Below are positions 39,421-47,047 of a stretch of 47,464 nt of DNA, piece by piece. This DNA comes from a virus. A model generated the notes under the pieces. That model saw only the letters and a list, made by a program, of their open reading frames with translations, ran no database searches and had not been told where the DNA came from. The translations under genes were made by a program, and so were the position numbers. How positions within the stretch are numbered: the first letter of the stretch is position 1; each line of letters starts with the position of its first letter. The stretch lies in the IMG/VR virus record IMGVR_UViG_3300048928_000088, positions 1 through 47,464 of that record. One strand, written 5' to 3'.

Positions 39421-39539
39421 CAGGTGCTGAGCAGAGATGGAGTGACGAGGAGTTATATCAGCTCCTTAAAGACGTATTTCCGGTTCCGCGTGAGGAGAAT
39501 AACCATGAGCCTGACGATGACAGACAAAACAGAGATTAA
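39417..39539 (+). CDS. Short protein with GTG start (40 aa)
   Basis: GTG overlaps the previous TGA, with AAGGTG six bases before. MTGAEQRWSDEELYQLLKDV then [20 protein letters not shown]; its stop lies inside the next gene. SWIRM/Myb-like opening (RWSDEELYQLL). Overlap at both ends supports translation. Confidence 0.5.
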   Translation: MTGAEQRWSDEELYQLLKDVFPVPREENNHEPDDDRQNRD

Positions 39540-39813
39540 GCAAATCATCGCGAGCTTTAACGACGATGACAATGCAGCGATTGATAAGCAGGTTGAGCGC
39601 CTGTGCGCGAACATGCGGCCGGTGCTAAACATGCTGGAATCACATAAACCTGACGACTACACGAAAGCGGCTGTGGAATGGCTTGGCGAAGACGACTGCA
39701 ATTATCAGGAATTCGCTGGCGAGGTTATGTGGGACATATTCAGACCGCGCGTGGAGGTTGAGTATGCGATCGGCATATTCCTGCGCCGTCATACTTTCGA
39801 GGATGCAGCATGA
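39505..39813 (+). CDS. Hypothetical acidic protein (102 aa)
   Basis: ATG at 39505 after [35 protein letters not shown] and later [20 protein letters not shown]. Ends in the motif TFEDAA, also seen at the end of the PAPS-reductase-like protein (FNFEDAA). Coupled to the exonuclease gene by ATGA. Unknown role. Confidence 0.68.
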   Translation: MSLTMTDKTEIKQIIASFNDDDNAAIDKQVERLCANMRPVLNMLESHKPDDYTKAAVEWLGEDDCNYQEFAGEVMWDIFRPRVEVEYAIGIFLRRHTFEDAA

Positions 39814-40631
39814 AACCTGGCGTCTACTACGGAATGCCTAACGAAGACTACCATGCTGATGAGGCAATAGGTTCTACGACAGTCAAGGCCATCAGCATCA
39901 GTCCTGCTAACCATTTCTTCAACAAATTTACTGGCAGTAAATCGGCGCACATTGGAAGTGCGATTCATGCGGCGCTGCTTGAGCCTGACAAATACAAAGA
40001 GTTTTATTCTCTAAATCCACATATTTCGTCAAGAAGCTCAATTGAATACAAAAAACTTGCAGCCTCAATACCAACAGAGCTTATCCTGGTTGGAAATGAG
40101 GTCGAAACAGTGCAGCGGATGCTTGAATCATCTCGCATGAACGATGACTTTATGGACTACATGAATACCAAAGGTAACTCTGAAGTATCTATGTTTGCAG
40201 AGTGCCCAGAAACGGGCCTGATGCTTAAATGCCGCTTCGACAGGCTGTCTGACACACTCTCCTACCCTCTCGACGTTAAGAGCTGCAGAGACGCTTCTGA
40301 GCGCGGATTTAGCAATGCTTTCGGTCAGTATAAATACCATATTCAGGCTGCCTTCTATCTCTACGTTCTCAAGCTAGCCGCTGGTATCGAATACAACCAG
40401 TTCGCCTTCTTCGCTATTGAGAACTCTCCGCCATATCGCAACTGCATGTACTACATCGGTGAAGAATCTCTGGAGCTTGGTTATCGCGAAATGTTCGCAG
40501 CATTAGACAAGCTCGTAGCCTGTAAAGAAGACAACGCTCTGAAGTACGAAGGAATCGTGCTTCCATCCAATGAAATTAACGTTCCGGCCTATTTGCTGGA
40601 TAACGAATACGATGACGAGGTAATTCTCTAA
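39810..40631 (+). CDS. RecE-like exonuclease (PD-(D/E)XK, DUF3799)
   Basis: 273 residues. [28 protein letters not shown] is the RecE/DUF3799 opening; [16 protein letters not shown] follows. The nuclease core is [20 protein letters not shown] (Asp and the D-x-K pair), then QAAFYLYVL (QxxxY motif). It degrades 5' strands to give 3' tails for annealing. Partner annealing protein is expected next door. Confidence 0.9.
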   Translation: MKPGVYYGMPNEDYHADEAIGSTTVKAISISPANHFFNKFTGSKSAHIGSAIHAALLEPDKYKEFYSLNPHISSRSSIEYKKLAASIPTELILVGNEVETVQRMLESSRMNDDFMDYMNTKGNSEVSMFAECPETGLMLKCRFDRLSDTLSYPLDVKSCRDASERGFSNAFGQYKYHIQAAFYLYVLKLAAGIEYNQFAFFAIENSPPYRNCMYYIGEESLELGYREMFAALDKLVACKEDNALKYEGIVLPSNEINVPAYLLDNEYDDEVIL

Positions 40632-41209
40632 TGGACCTTTCACGCACAATCATTCCAAAGTCCGATCAGCTCAACTTTGAAGATGTTCAGACTCAAAGCA
40701 TTACGGCAGTCATCAAAGCAGTTCGCGCTGGCAACTCCGAGCAGCCGGTATTCATAGACCTGGAAGGTTTCGATGGGCGACCATACAAGCCTTCTAAATC
40801 AATGCGTCGCGTGTTAATCGGCGGCTGGGGTGCAGATGGTCACTCTTGGGTCGGTCGCTCTCTAACGCTCGTTGGCGACGCCTCCGTCCGCTTCGGTGGA
40901 GTAGCCGTGGGCGGCATCAAGATTCATGCAATGAGCGACGTTGAGGCTGATTTCTCAATGATGCTTTCAGTATCTCGCGGCAAGCGCCAGGAACACCGAG
41001 TACGCAAGCTTGAAGTTAAACCACAGCAAACTCCAGAATCAGTCCTTAATTGGTTCTCTGCTAATGCCTTAACCATGGATTTGGTAAAGCTTGAAGCAGC
41101 ACACGCCAGAGCTAAAGGCGCTATTGGTGATGACGCAGAGCTAATTAGCAAGCTTGACGATGTGTACAACACTCGCAAGAAGGAACTTGAGGGAAATGTA
41201 CAAGCGTAA
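40631..41209 (+). CDS. Unrecognised partner of the RecE-like exonuclease (192 aa)
   Basis: [20 protein letters not shown], then IKAVRAGNSEQPVFIDLEGF, KPSKSMRRVLIGGWGADGHSWVGRSLTLVGDASVRFGGVAVGGI and a helical C-terminal third. Start overlaps the exonuclease stop (TAATG). The place is where RecT, Beta or Erf would sit, yet none of those is evident. The middle is beta-rich with repeated Gly and basic residues. Possibly a single-strand DNA-binding or annealing protein; this is inference from position. Confidence 0.7.
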   Translation: MDLSRTIIPKSDQLNFEDVQTQSITAVIKAVRAGNSEQPVFIDLEGFDGRPYKPSKSMRRVLIGGWGADGHSWVGRSLTLVGDASVRFGGVAVGGIKIHAMSDVEADFSMMLSVSRGKRQEHRVRKLEVKPQQTPESVLNWFSANALTMDLVKLEAAHARAKGAIGDDAELISKLDDVYNTRKKELEGNVQA

Positions 41210-41402
41210 ACAAACCTACAAACTACGCTCAAACCAACTTAGCCACGGACGGCCATGGGGTGAATCTGATATCGCATCAGTCAGGGAAATAGCTGGAACC
41301 ATTCACTCAAAACTCATCGCAAGACAAATCAACCGCTCATACGAATCCCTTCGCCAGATGTGCAAGCGCGAAGGCATTAGCTTACGCCGCATTCGAAACT
41401 GA
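41196..41402 (+). CDS. Putative HTH DNA-binding protein (68 aa)
   Basis: ATG at 41196 after AACTTGAGGGAA, overlapping the upstream gene. Basic: MYKRKQTYKLRSNQLSHGRP, WGESDIASVREIAGTIHSKL, then IARQINRSYESLRQMCKREG, a helix-turn-helix-like pattern. Possible local regulator. Confidence 0.62.
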   Translation: MYKRKQTYKLRSNQLSHGRPWGESDIASVREIAGTIHSKLIARQINRSYESLRQMCKREGISLRRIRN

Positions 41403-41412
41403 GGCTCAAATC

Positions 41413-41589
41413 ATGATTGGAAACTCATACGCACTTCAGGGACTCTACCCTGAGGAGATTGTCGCACGTCACCGCTTCAAACCCATCAACGATATCCCAC
41501 GTGAAGAAATGCTGAAGAAGAACTCATTCCCAAGCGTGAACGAGAACAAATTCCTGACAGCGTGGCTCAAGCAAGTACAGAGGAGATAG
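41413..41589 (+). CDS. Hypothetical small protein (58 aa)
   Basis: ATG after ACTGAGGCTCAAATC. MIGNSYALQGLYPEEIVARH and the end NENKFLTAWLKQVQRR. The same end motif reappears in a 17-residue frame at 42440-42493. Stop is next to the start of the following gene. Function unknown. Confidence 0.65.
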   Translation: MIGNSYALQGLYPEEIVARHRFKPINDIPREEMLKKNSFPSVNENKFLTAWLKQVQRR

Positions 41590-41591
41590 CC

Positions 41592-42443
41592 ATGGTAATT
41601 CCACAGGTGGTTAGCTTCTCTGGCGGCAGAACTTCGGCATACCTTGTTTACCTGATGGAGCAGCGAAGAAAGGCTGGCGAGGACATTCACTACGTTTATA
41701 TGGACACCGGCGCTGAGCATCCGAAAACGTATGAGTTTATCCGCAATATCGTCAAGCACTGGAATATAGACCTGCACTGCCTTCGGGTAATACCTGACCC
41801 GGAGATGGGAAAGGCGAGCAGCTACGAAGAGTTAAGCGTTGATGAGATTGGTCCTGACTTAATCCCATGGAAACGGATGCTCAATAAGTACGGCCACCCA
41901 TATGTTGGTGGCGCGTTCTGCACAGACAGAATGAAGTCAGTACCTTTCACGAAATACTGTCAGGAGAGATTCGGTAAAGGGAATTACCACACATGGCTCG
42001 GAATCAGGATAGACGAGCCAAACAGGCTTAGGGATGCGCCTGGTTTTAGCTATCTGGCAGATATTAGTGACTTCGAAAAGCAGGACGTGCTCGATTGGTG
42101 GGAAGAGCAACCATTTGACCTGGGGATTCAGGAACATCTCGGAAACTGCATATTCTGCATCAAGAAGAGTATGCAGAAGGTCGCGCTGGCAGCTATGGAT
42201 GAGCCTGAATTGGCTGCGCAATTCGTGGACATTCTGGAGAAGGAAATTCACTCTGGCAGAGAACCTGTCATGTACCGCGGTAAAAACACTCTTAAATCAC
42301 TTATAGCACTATTCAGCGACGTATCACGCGACGAACTCGCTTCACGAATGACCTCCATGCGGCAATACGATACAGGCTCATGCTCTGAGTCCTGCGAGGC
42401 TTTCTCCTGCCAGCTTGGATTTAACTTTGAGGATGCAGCATGA
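41592..42443 (+). CDS. PAPS-reductase-fold protein (adenine-nucleotide alpha-hydrolase)
   Basis: 283 residues from ATG at 41592 after AGGAGATAGCC. N-terminal PP-loop SFSGGRTSAYL (residues 8-18), YVYMDTGAEHPKTYEF, then GAFCTDRMKSVPFTKYC, and HLGNCIFCIKKSMQK with CxxC; the end has CSESCEAFSC. Family members activate substrates as adenylates. The Cys set may hold an iron-sulfur centre as in DndC/assimilatory APS reductases. Phage homologues are common, role not settled: nucleotide or DNA sulfur chemistry and anti-restriction are possibilities. Confidence 0.87.
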   Translation: MVIPQVVSFSGGRTSAYLVYLMEQRRKAGEDIHYVYMDTGAEHPKTYEFIRNIVKHWNIDLHCLRVIPDPEMGKASSYEELSVDEIGPDLIPWKRMLNKYGHPYVGGAFCTDRMKSVPFTKYCQERFGKGNYHTWLGIRIDEPNRLRDAPGFSYLADISDFEKQDVLDWWEEQPFDLGIQEHLGNCIFCIKKSMQKVALAAMDEPELAAQFVDILEKEIHSGREPVMYRGKNTLKSLIALFSDVSRDELASRMTSMRQYDTGSCSESCEAFSCQLGFNFEDAA

Positions 42444-42493
42444 ATACAAATCTATACCTGACAGCTTGGTTAAACCAGAGGGCGAAGAAATGA
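42440..42493 (+). CDS. Possible 17-aa coupled peptide
   Basis: ATGA overlaps link it to the PAPS-like gene before and the next gene after. MNTNLYLTAWLNQRAKK resembles the last 16 residues of the 58-aa protein (NENKFLTAWLKQ). GAGGATGCAGC precedes it. Likely a duplicated or recombined 3' end that keeps translational coupling. Confidence 0.4.
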   Translation: MNTNLYLTAWLNQRAKK

Positions 42494-42924
42494 GCGTGAA
42501 ACGTTACGAATTTGAGCTGTATCACTGCAATGGCGGAGAGATGCTTGTCAGTGAAACTGGTGATTATGTTTCCCACGAAGACTACGCCGCACTTGAAGCC
42601 AGATGCGCGGCGCTGGCTGCGGAATTGCAGTCAGTTAAAGCCACGAATGATTGTCTGTCTGAAGAGCTTCGCGGATATGAATCTGACGGCGCTTTTGAGG
42701 GCCCGAAAATGCACCTGCTGTGGTGGCAATGCGAAACGCCAAATCACGACGCTTTCCTGGCTGAAGTGCGGGCGCAGGGTGTGGAGATGTTTGCTGAAAG
42801 CCAGAAGGAATACGCCAGAAAGAACCGTAACGAATTGGATTCAATGACTCGCGCCGCCTATTGCGGAAGCGCAATTGATGCTGAGAGATTCGCCGCCCAG
42901 CTTCGCAAAGGAGTTCAGCCATGA
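42490..42924 (+). CDS. Ea22-like hypothetical protein (144 aa)
   Basis: ATG at 42490 (GGGCGAAGAA before). Contains YVSHEDYAALEARCAALAAELQSVK coiled coil, then MHLLWWQCETPNHDAFLAEVRAQGVEMFAE. The modular make-up, with interchangeable coiled-coil segments, is typical of Ea22-type genes in PL operons. Function unknown. Confidence 0.72.
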   Translation: MSVKRYEFELYHCNGGEMLVSETGDYVSHEDYAALEARCAALAAELQSVKATNDCLSEELRGYESDGAFEGPKMHLLWWQCETPNHDAFLAEVRAQGVEMFAESQKEYARKNRNELDSMTRAAYCGSAIDAERFAAQLRKGVQP

Positions 42925-43148
42925 GCAATGAAGCAATGAAAATGGCATTAGCAAAGCAGTTAACGATTGCTCTGCAAAACCTCGGCGCCCCTGTCGAATT
43001 ACTCTGCATCGTTGGTAGCTACGGAGACACCCAGACTGACTCGGACATTCTGGAAATGCTTGAGCAGTACAACGAGCGAGGCACATCGATGGAGGTGATT
43101 ATCGCACCTGAATTCATCTGGAAACCAAGCTCTGGAGACGCCCAATGA
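42921..43148 (+). CDS. Hypothetical protein (75 aa)
   Basis: AAAGGAGTTCAGCC precedes the ATG; ATGA overlap. MSNEAMKMALAKQLTIALQN, CIVGSYGDTQTDSDILEMLEQYN. Unknown. Confidence 0.7.
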   Translation: MSNEAMKMALAKQLTIALQNLGAPVELLCIVGSYGDTQTDSDILEMLEQYNERGTSMEVIIAPEFIWKPSSGDAQ

Positions 43149-43633
43149 GCAACTATGAAGACTTGTTCGAGTATGACCCGTTAACTGGGCGACTTAAATG
43201 GTTAAAGGCTACCGCGAACTCTCTAAAGGTAGGAAGCCAAGTTGGGTGGACTAATTTCTACGGCTATCTGGTTACAACAGTCTACGGAAAAAGAATCGGC
43301 GTTCACAGAATTGTTTGGGAAATGCACTACGGAGAAATACCAGCTGGTTATGAAGTCGACCATATAAATCACATAAAGCATGACAACAGGCTTGAGAATC
43401 TACGAATTGTGGATAGGAACCAACAAAACAAAAATAAGAAAATTTATCGAAATAATACATCAGGAATCGTTGGTGTCTCCTTGAGGAAAAAATACAACAC
43501 GTGGAGAGCGCAAATCAGGTCTGATGGAGTAACAAAGCATCTTGGTTCGTTCCCTGATTTTATATCAGCTTGCGAGGCAAGAATTATTGCCGAGGTTTCG
43601 CTGGGTTTTCATAAAAATCACGGAGGGAATTGA
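43145..43633 (+). CDS. HNH endonuclease with AP2-like DNA-binding domain
   Basis: 162 residues. HNH core: VHRIVWEMHYGEIPAGYEVDHINHIKHDNRLENLRIVDRNQQN; then AP2-like SGIVGVSLRKKYNTWRAQI with HLGSFPDFISACEA. Typical free-standing phage homing endonuclease. More AT-rich than its neighbours, consistent with a mobile insertion. Starts in the previous stop (ATGA). Confidence 0.9.
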   Translation: MSNYEDLFEYDPLTGRLKWLKATANSLKVGSQVGWTNFYGYLVTTVYGKRIGVHRIVWEMHYGEIPAGYEVDHINHIKHDNRLENLRIVDRNQQNKNKKIYRNNTSGIVGVSLRKKYNTWRAQIRSDGVTKHLGSFPDFISACEARIIAEVSLGFHKNHGGN

Positions 43634-43634
43634 A

Positions 43635-44072
43635 ATGAATGTAGACAAACAGGCGCTGCGTGGTTTAAGCGTTGAATCCCCTTTCTATCTGGCCGAATGC
43701 TGCAACTGTGGTGAAATCATGCCAAGCAGTAAGTTGCGCGAATCGCGAAATTATCCAGATGATGACGGAGAGTGCCACTGCCCACATTGCAATGCAGATG
43801 ATTGCGACATTGCTGATTCTGGTGCTTTTGGCTCTGAAGGGGTCACAGCTTGGAACTATCAGCAGAAACGTATCGAGGCGCTGCTGGATGAGCTGGAATC
43901 CAAAGACAAGCGGATTTCTGAGCTGGAGGAGAAACTAGAGTCCTCTGACAAATTGCAGGATAGCGCGTTTCGTCATGGTCTTCAGCATGGCTTTAGTTAC
44001 GGTCAGACAGATGACCAAGCAGGATTTGAACTAGCCATCAAGGCGTATGGGCAGCAGTGGAAAGGAGAGTGA
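43635..44072 (+). CDS. Ead/Ea22-like zinc and coiled-coil protein (145 aa)
   Basis: ATG after GGAGGGAATTGAA. N-terminal half has two CxxC pairs (CCNCGEIM, CHCPHCNADDCD); then LLDELESKDKRISELEEKLESSDK coiled coil and a short end with a His/Gly/Tyr-rich patch (GLQHGFSYGQTDDQAGFE). Resembles modular PL-operon proteins. Function unknown. Confidence 0.72.
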   Translation: MNVDKQALRGLSVESPFYLAECCNCGEIMPSSKLRESRNYPDDDGECHCPHCNADDCDIADSGAFGSEGVTAWNYQQKRIEALLDELESKDKRISELEEKLESSDKLQDSAFRHGLQHGFSYGQTDDQAGFELAIKAYGQQWKGE

Positions 44073-44074
44073 GT

Positions 44075-44251
44075 ATGAAATACGAAATCCCAGAATCAGA
44101 AGATACTGAATGGCAGCAGGATATGCTCCGTGAAATAGACAGCGCCCTTGACGTATTGCGTGATGATCATGAGCACACAGAGGTGGTGGAGGAAATCATC
44201 AATGATATCACCGCGAGAATAGCATCACTCCGCGCCTACTCCGGATATTGA
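44075..44251 (+). CDS. Small acidic protein (58 aa)
   Basis: ATG at 44075 after AAAGGAGAGTGAGT. MKYEIPESEDTEWQQDMLRE and a helical acidic second half. No family. Confidence 0.62.
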   Translation: MKYEIPESEDTEWQQDMLREIDSALDVLRDDHEHTEVVEEIINDITARIASLRAYSGY

Positions 44252-44261
44252 GGGCTAACCC

Positions 44262-44735
44262 ATGAGCACTATTACCAGAGAATTCACCAAAGAGCAGCTA
44301 ATCGAGCACATTAAGGGCAGAAAGGAATTTGCGGATGAATGCGCAGCTGATTCGACTTTACATCCGGAACGCAGAGAGTATTACGAATTAACAGCGGAAG
44401 CCCTGCGTATCGCGCTGGCATCGCTCGAAGCGGAGCCTGTGGCGTATATCATTCAGGATGCTGACGCCCGTAGTCGCGGAGAGAAAGGCATACTCCGCTA
44501 TTTCGCAAATATCAGCGACGAGGATATAAACGAGTACGAAATTACCGTAACTCCGCTATTCACCGCCCCTCCAGCGCCGGTATCTGTGCCTGACTTTGGC
44601 GCATTAACGAAATGCATTGTTCAGCGCCTGGTTGATTATGGTGCTGCGGATGATGACGCTATCGCCAGAGCGGAAGAGTTTGTTTACAACGCCTGCCGCG
44701 ACGCCATGCTGAACCAGGAGAAAGGCAATGGATAA
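44262..44735 (+). CDS. Hypothetical modular protein (157 aa)
   Basis: TREFTKEQLIEHIKGRKEFADE followed by RREYYELTAEALRIALASLEAEPVAYIIQDADARSRGEKGILRYF, and a second half ADDDAIARAEEFVYNACRDA. The EAEPVAY bridge is a common junction in interchangeable PL-operon proteins. Function unknown. Confidence 0.75.
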   Translation: MSTITREFTKEQLIEHIKGRKEFADECAADSTLHPERREYYELTAEALRIALASLEAEPVAYIIQDADARSRGEKGILRYFANISDEDINEYEITVTPLFTAPPAPVSVPDFGALTKCIVQRLVDYGAADDDAIARAEEFVYNACRDAMLNQEKGNG

Positions 44736-44898
44736 TCGCTACGAAATAGCAGAGCAAAACAGCATGAGTCGGGAGTTTGCTGACTGGTTCTTTGATAACA
44801 AAAAGGCAGGCTGCGGTAACGTCTGGTTCATGATGATGGCGGCAATGTGGGAGGGGTGGCAAGGCCGCGCCGCCATGCTTCAGGGAGGTAAATCATGA
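44728..44898 (+). CDS. Hypothetical protein (56 aa)
   Basis: AACCAGGAGAAAGGCA precedes the ATG; overlaps both neighbours. MDNRYEIAEQNSMSREFADW then FFDNKKAGCGNVWFMMMAAM: Trp-rich, related in feel to the 76-aa protein at 32633-32863. Unknown. Confidence 0.68.
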   Translation: MDNRYEIAEQNSMSREFADWFFDNKKAGCGNVWFMMMAAMWEGWQGRAAMLQGGKS

Positions 44899-45359
44899 CC
44901 AATAACAACCTAACAGACGAGCGCCTGAGCGTACTTATCCGTGTGGCTAGGGATTCTCTTGAATTGTATGAAATGGAGTTGCCTGTCATTGATGATGTAA
45001 TGCTAGCGCTGGCCGAACTACAGCAGCGCCGAGCCGCCATGTTTCATGGTGCCGAAAACGCCGAGTCGGCCACCACCATGCAAAACGCGCCAGCTCTGGA
45101 TTCTTCGCCAAAAATTGCCGAGTCGCCCAGCGGCAACCCTCCTGAGATTCCGGATGGTTGGGTACTGGTGCCGAAGGAGCCTACGGAACATATGATCGTC
45201 GAAGGCTTTGAGTCTGAGCCAGACGAGTTCTTTAGCGATGAAGAAGTGTGGGAAGCATACGACGCCATGAGCGGGTGCCAGCAGGCGGCACACCGGGCGA
45301 AACTCTGCTGGGCTGCGATGATAGCTGCAGCACCGCAGCAGGAGGCTAAAAATGTCTAG
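44895..45359 (+). CDS. Hypothetical modular phage protein (154 aa)
   Basis: TDERLSVLIRVARDSLELYE, ALAELQQRRAAMF, then an acidic Ser-rich linker, PPEIPDGWVLVPKEPTEHMI, and MSGCQQAAHRAKLCWAAMIAAAPQ. The IPDGWVLVPxEPT/MxxAG-type block is widespread in lambdoid early genes. Function unknown. Overlaps next gene by 8 bases. Confidence 0.8.
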   Translation: MTNNNLTDERLSVLIRVARDSLELYEMELPVIDDVMLALAELQQRRAAMFHGAENAESATTMQNAPALDSSPKIAESPSGNPPEIPDGWVLVPKEPTEHMIVEGFESEPDEFFSDEEVWEAYDAMSGCQQAAHRAKLCWAAMIAAAPQQEAKNV

Positions 45360-45678
45360 TTTGAAGCCAGGCAATGTTTATATCGAAATTTCTCACAATC
45401 AGGCGGGAGGACTTTCTCTCTGTATAGCCAATGACGATGGTGGGTATCGTATCTCCGGTGCCAAGGTTGGCGGATGCGAAACTCTGAAGTGCTTTGAGGT
45501 TAATGCCGAGGAGCTAATCGAGCAGATTCGTGAGCACGCAAAAAAGGCAACTGTAGAACCTGAGCATATTGACGAAATCGCTATTCAGGCAGGGATTGAC
45601 CCAGCCGTGGCTGATGCTTACATGCAGGGATATCACGACGCTGAAGTGCGGAGAGCTGAGCAGCAGGATGCAAACTGA
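45352..45678 (+). CDS. Hypothetical protein (108 aa)
   Basis: GGAGGCTAAAA precedes the ATG. LKPGNVYIEISHNQAGGLSL, VGGCETLKCFEVNAEELIEQI and a helical end VADAYMQGYHDAEVRRAE. No family recognised. Confidence 0.7.
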   Translation: MSSLKPGNVYIEISHNQAGGLSLCIANDDGGYRISGAKVGGCETLKCFEVNAEELIEQIREHAKKATVEPEHIDEIAIQAGIDPAVADAYMQGYHDAEVRRAEQQDAN

Positions 45679-45688
45679 TGTGATATAA

Positions 45689-45711
45689 AACCCCTTCATG
45701 GTGGAGGGGTT
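45689..45711 (+). promoter_or_regulatory. Hairpin hiding the ribosome site of the next gene
   Basis: AACCCCT-TCATGGTGG-AGGGGTT, a 7-bp stem that includes the GGAGGGG ribosome site of the gene at 45716. Translation may depend on opening the hairpin. Confidence 0.5.
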
Positions 45712-45715
45712 GCTT

Positions 45716-45955
45716 ATGTCGGAATACGAGAAGCTGTCAGAAGACCTGTATCGGGAAGCGTGCCGCATTGTTGGTGAATGCTGTCTGATGCTTGCCAGCA
45801 ATGATGCGGAAACAAACAGAGACCAGCTGGTTCACGAGTTAAAACGGCTTCACTGGGAAATCATGAAGCAAACAGACGAATCCAATCTGCCTATTTTGCT
45901 TGCCATAGAAAGGCTTGCTACCAGTGAGGACTGGAAGAAGCCATATCTTGGATGA
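45716..45955 (+). CDS. Hypothetical helical protein (79 aa)
   Basis: MSEYEKLSEDLYREACRIVG continues with CCLMLASNDAETNRDQLVHE. Helical, acidic. Start at 45716 after GGAGGGGTTGCTT; an earlier ATG at 45698 lies in the hairpin loop and lacks a ribosome site. Unknown. Confidence 0.68.
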   Translation: MSEYEKLSEDLYREACRIVGECCLMLASNDAETNRDQLVHELKRLHWEIMKQTDESNLPILLAIERLATSEDWKKPYLG

Positions 45956-45980
45956 CGCCTAACCCACTCGACGCATAACA

Positions 45981-46006
45981 AACCCGCACATCGCGGGTTT
46001 TTCTTT
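45981..46006 (+). terminator. Intrinsic terminator in the PL operon
   Basis: AACCCGC-ACATC-GCGGGTT followed by TTTCTTT. Confidence 0.88.
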
Positions 46007-46019
46007 ATCCGGAGTCACC

Positions 46020-46136
46020 ATGCACGCCAATCCAATTATCTGGCTCATAGTCGGAATTATGGCTCTGAGCGCTATCTCTTCACTCATTCACATGTCAGAG
46101 GGCTTGTTATGGCTAAATTTGCTGTGGGCGCGTTAG
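46020..46136 (+). CDS. Tiny membrane protein (38 aa)
   Basis: ATG after ATCCGGAGTCACC. MHANPIIWLIVGIMALSAIS followed by SLIHMSEGLLWLNLLWAR: one sure hydrophobic helix. Overlaps the next gene by 28 bases. Unknown. Confidence 0.6.
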   Translation: MHANPIIWLIVGIMALSAISSLIHMSEGLLWLNLLWAR

Positions 46137-46309
46137 TGCAAATGAAATGGGGAGGCATAAGAGGTGTAGTCGTTAACCAGATTGATGCTGATAGTGATAA
46201 CCCTCGTGCGTATATCCAGTGGGATGACGGTACGTACTCGACGCATGCAGAAAGTCAGATTCGCGCGGCTACTGTTGATGAGCCTCGCGTGTATAAGAAA
46301 TTAGCGTAA
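46109..46309 (+). CDS. Hypothetical protein, KOW/Tudor-like (66 aa)
   Basis: MAKFAVGALVQMKWGGIRGV then YIQWDDGTYSTHAESQI: a small beta-barrel pattern (VQMKWGG..VVVNQ..AYIQWDDG). GAGGGCTTGTT precedes it. Function unknown, though such folds bind nucleic acid or peptide. Confidence 0.7.
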   Translation: MAKFAVGALVQMKWGGIRGVVVNQIDADSDNPRAYIQWDDGTYSTHAESQIRAATVDEPRVYKKLA

Positions 46310-46321
46310 GGAGATGAGTGA

Positions 46322-46936
46322 ATGTCAGAACAGAGCAAATATTACGACTACTACATGGTCGAGGGTGATGAGGTAAAGGCGCTCATCAAGTCATACGATA
46401 CTATTCGAGACAAACGTAATGCGCTACTACCTGAAGCGGTTAAAAAGGTAGGCGCTATAGCATGGACAACAACCAGTAACTGGGGCGGTGGCGGCGGACT
46501 CTTAGAGAACTTCGTTTGGGAAAAGGACTTCAAATTCCCTTGTCCGATGACGATTAAGAGAGAGGATTTTTTCGATGGTAAGCGCGTCGTAATTGCTCGT
46601 GGTAAAGGGAATACAAAGGAAGGTCGAGCATATAACAAAGAGCTTGATGCAGTGCGGCAGGATGTTAACCAAGAATTGAAGTCTTTGCCTGAGTGGCCAG
46701 ATTTCATCATTAATCACTATGGGATTATGCGAACTGGTATAGGTGGCAAATCAGGAAAGGGATTCGGGTTTTCCATGCTCTCAACTCATGGTGGCAGATA
46801 TCCAGGTCGCGATGATGCGCTTCTGTTCAGAATCCCTAACGATAAAAGCGAAGACCATAGCGCTGTAGTCATACCAGAAAACTTCAAGAAAATGACGTAT
46901 GGGCAGTTTTACGACATCGTTAACGCAGACAACTAG
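46322..46936 (+). CDS. Hypothetical protein (204 aa), last PL-operon cargo gene
   Basis: ATG after TAAGGAGATGAGTGA. No recognised domain. YDYYMVEGDEVKALIKSYDT, a glycine run TSNWGGGGGLLENFVW, RKRVVIARGKGNTKEGRAYN-like GKRVVIARGKGNTKEGRAYNKELDAVRQDV, and GIGGKSGKGFGFSMLSTHGG. It could be an enzyme or a counter-defence protein. Larger than its neighbours and followed by a terminator. Confidence 0.7.
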   Translation: MSEQSKYYDYYMVEGDEVKALIKSYDTIRDKRNALLPEAVKKVGAIAWTTTSNWGGGGGLLENFVWEKDFKFPCPMTIKREDFFDGKRVVIARGKGNTKEGRAYNKELDAVRQDVNQELKSLPEWPDFIINHYGIMRTGIGGKSGKGFGFSMLSTHGGRYPGRDDALLFRIPNDKSEDHSAVVIPENFKKMTYGQFYDIVNADN

Positions 46937-46958
46937 ACCGCCGCAATGGCGGTTTTTT
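46937..46958 (+). terminator. Intrinsic terminator before the excisionase
   Basis: ACCGCC-GCAAT-GGCGGT followed by TTTTTATT, starting right after the 204-residue gene's stop. Confidence 0.9.
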
Positions 46959-46969
46959 ATTGGAGATAG

Positions 46970-46994
46970 ATACCGTAAGTTAAATTTACGGTAT
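46970..46994. repeat. 9-bp inverted repeat upstream of the excisionase
   Basis: ATACCGTAA-GTTAAAT-TTACGGTAT, perfect arms. Located 54 bases before the excisionase start. It may be an operator for a regulator or excisionase, or a transcript-stabilising hairpin. No T-run. Confidence 0.55.
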
Positions 46995-47047
46995 TCCTCT
47001 GGTCATTACCCCTTCCCTGTTCGATTCCCAATCAGGAGATGAAACCT

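Noticed and set aside
41196-41402. Anti-CRISPR-associated (Aca) regulator
   Set aside because: HTH-like only; no adjacent gene recognisable as an anti-CRISPR and no inverted-repeat promoter beside it.
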